From assembly GCF_009763255.1 (NCBI RefSeq), contig NZ_WSJB01000019.1, positions 124,001-188,000 of the forward strand: a stretch of 64,000 nucleotides of DNA, given 5' to 3'. The translations under genes and the position numbers were made by a program. This DNA is from Bordetella sp. 02P26C-1 (GTDB lineage: Bacteria; Pseudomonadota; Gammaproteobacteria; Burkholderiales; Burkholderiaceae_B). The notes below the pieces were generated by a model that saw nothing but the letters and a program-made list of their open reading frames with translations, ran no database searches and was not told the DNA's origin. This document shows, in pieces, positions 62,849 to 64,000 of the stretch (positions within the stretch are counted from its first letter, which is position 1; every line of letters begins with the position of its first letter).

Positions 62849-63820
62849 ATGAAGTTGAAGTCTTTGTGTATCACCGCCTTTGCTGCCGCCTTGACGGCAC
62901 TCACGCCTGCTTCCCAAGCTGCAGTCACACTGAACGGTCCGGTTAAGCTGGTTGTCACCTTCGGGGCGGGGTCGGGCGGCGACGTGCTCGCGCGTTCTGT
63001 TGCCCAAGGGCTCAGCGAGCGAATCAAGGTGCCCGTGGTAGTCGAAAATCTCCCGGGCGCGGGCGGCAACATCGGCGCTGCCTATGTGGCCCGCTCCAAA
63101 CCCGACGGCCAGACGCTCTTGCTCGTCACGCCGGGCCCGCTGGTCACCAACCGCTACCTGTACAAGACGCTGAACTACAACCCGGAAAAAGACCTGGCGC
63201 CGGTGGCCTTCATCGGCACCTATCCCAACATTCTGACGGCCTCGCCTCAATCGAACATCAAGACGCTTGATCAGTTGCTCGCCGCGGCGAAAGAGACGAA
63301 GGGCGGGCTCTCCTACGCCAGCTCGGGGGTCGGTACGACTCAACACCTCGCCGGTGAATTGCTCGCCAAAGAAACCGGCGCCAATCTGGTGCACGTGCCC
63401 TATAAGGCGACCAGCGCCTATGTCACGGATCTGGCGGGTGGACAACTGCCGTTGGCGTTTGTCGCACAGGCGGGAGTCGGGCTGATCAACGAGGGCAAGA
63501 TCATCCCGATCGCGGTGACTAGTAAACGTCGTTCGGAAACACTGCCCCAGATTCCTACGTTCGAGGAATTGGGATTGAAAGGCTACTCGGCAGATTCCTG
63601 GTTCGCTCTTGCTGCTGCCGCCGCGACGCCTCCCGAAGTGATTGACTATCTTAATCATGAAATCAATGAGGTCATCAAGACGCCCGCATTTCAGGAAAAG
63701 GCCAAGTTGCAGCTAATCGATGTCACGCCGATGTCGCCGTCTGAATTCAAGACATTCATCGATGAAGAGCGGGGAAAATGGACGCCCGTCATCAAGAACC
63801 TTGGGATTTCCTTTGAGTAA
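62849..63820 (+). CDS. Bug/TctC-family periplasmic binding protein
   Basis: 323-residue orphan receptor, signal peptide MKLKSLCITAFAAALTALTPASQA. Mature segment VTLNGPVKLVVTFGAGSGGDVLARSVAQGLSERI and ENLPGAGGNIGAAYVARSKPDGQTLLL, SYASSGVGTTQHLAGELLAKETGANLVHVPYKATSAYVTDLAGG. It is the fifth Bug of the window and the last before the amidohydrolase gene. Confidence 0.93.
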   Translation: MKLKSLCITAFAAALTALTPASQAAVTLNGPVKLVVTFGAGSGGDVLARSVAQGLSERIKVPVVVENLPGAGGNIGAAYVARSKPDGQTLLLVTPGPLVTNRYLYKTLNYNPEKDLAPVAFIGTYPNILTASPQSNIKTLDQLLAAAKETKGGLSYASSGVGTTQHLAGELLAKETGANLVHVPYKATSAYVTDLAGGQLPLAFVAQAGVGLINEGKIIPIAVTSKRRSETLPQIPTFEELGLKGYSADSWFALAAAAATPPEVIDYLNHEINEVIKTPAFQEKAKLQLIDVTPMSPSEFKTFIDEERGKWTPVIKNLGISFE

Positions 63821-63841
63821 GCATCCCTGTTGAGCTTATTT

Positions 63842-64000
63842 ATGCATCTTCCTTATGCGCTGAGCGCTCTCCCTGTGGGGGCGTGCGACTGTCACGCCCA
63901 CATCTTTGGCCCATTCGAACAATATCCGTTGGCGACCACTCGCACCTATACGCCGCAGGAGTCCACGGTGCACGATTTCTATGCGCTGTTGACGCGGCTG
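63842..64000 (+). CDS. amidohydrolase (PDC-hydrolase-like), 5' part, cut by window end
   Basis: The ATG at 63842 opens a frame to the window end (53 codons) encoding MHLPYALSALPVGACDCHAHIFGPFEQYPL. DCHAHIFGP is the metal-binding start typical of amidohydrolase-2 family members such as 2-pyrone-4,6-dicarboxylate hydrolase. The rest is outside the window. It follows the Bug gene by 21 bases. Confidence 0.8.
   Translation, partial: MHLPYALSALPVGACDCHAHIFGPFEQYPLATTRTYTPQESTVHDFYALLTRL

Overview
The window is about 64 kb of a GC-rich beta-proteobacterial chromosome. The gene content points to Alcaligenaceae (the Bordetella/Achromobacter group and relatives): five orphan Bug/TctC-type periplasmic binding proteins, a Calvin-type class II fructose-bisphosphate aldolase followed by purC, purE, purK and sua5, a second copy-type infA, and many LysR/IclR-controlled catabolic genes. 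The species cannot be fixed from the sequence alone.

Layout. 1-10.2 kb is housekeeping and transport: the 3' end of pgk, a DUF3141 alpha/beta hydrolase, a GST, a DHCW cupin with a GNAT enzyme, azlCD, pitA, mog, a lipoprotein, an M23 endopeptidase and infA. 10.7-20.9 kb is a complete-looking phosphonate uptake and C-P lyase locus: phnCDE, then phnGHIJKLM, with a divergent pair (a DUF1045 2H-phosphoesterase-like gene and phnN) between them. Neither phnP nor phnF is seen. 21.0-26.1 kb is fba-purC-purE-purK-sua5. 26.2-30.3 kb is a LysR, decarboxylating dehydrogenase, ketopantoate-reductase-like and Bug catabolic set. 30.5-40.4 kb is mixed: a hypothetical gene, MaoC, an ankyrin protein, gcdH with a TPP enzyme and a divergent LysR, xerD, ybaK, a DJ-1/PfpI protein and pbpG. 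A tRNA-Arg(CCT) at 40.7 kb is followed by a broken phage-type integrase and then accessory genes (chrA, a lower-GC acetyltransferase, a KPR-like reductase, an MFS transporter).

46.2-64.0 kb is a long catabolic island. An IclR regulator is divergent from a thiolase-fold/OB-fold pair. Then follow a Bug protein, class II aldolase, D-2-hydroxyacid dehydrogenase, GMC oxidoreductase, two Bugs, two overlapping class III CoA-transferase genes, enoyl-CoA hydratase, acyl-CoA dehydrogenase, a degenerate iron-ADH-fold protein, MmgE/PrpD, a fifth Bug, and an amidohydrolase cut by the window edge.

How the genes may work together. The phn genes would import phosphonates, break the C-P bond and return the ribose part to PRPP. 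The ring-opening step has no phnP, and the 2H-like gene is the obvious stand-in. In the right-hand island the set of two-subunit class III CoA-transferase (only one subunit with the catalytic Asp), enoyl-CoA hydratase, acyl-CoA dehydrogenase and thiolase-fold plus OB-fold pair has the same parts list as the Bbs pathway for benzylsuccinate. There is no benzylsuccinate synthase here, and the thiolase, OB-fold and iron-ADH members have lost their usual catalytic or metal residues. This looks like an undescribed CoA-dependent route for an unknown organic acid, and is the best candidate for a new system in the window.
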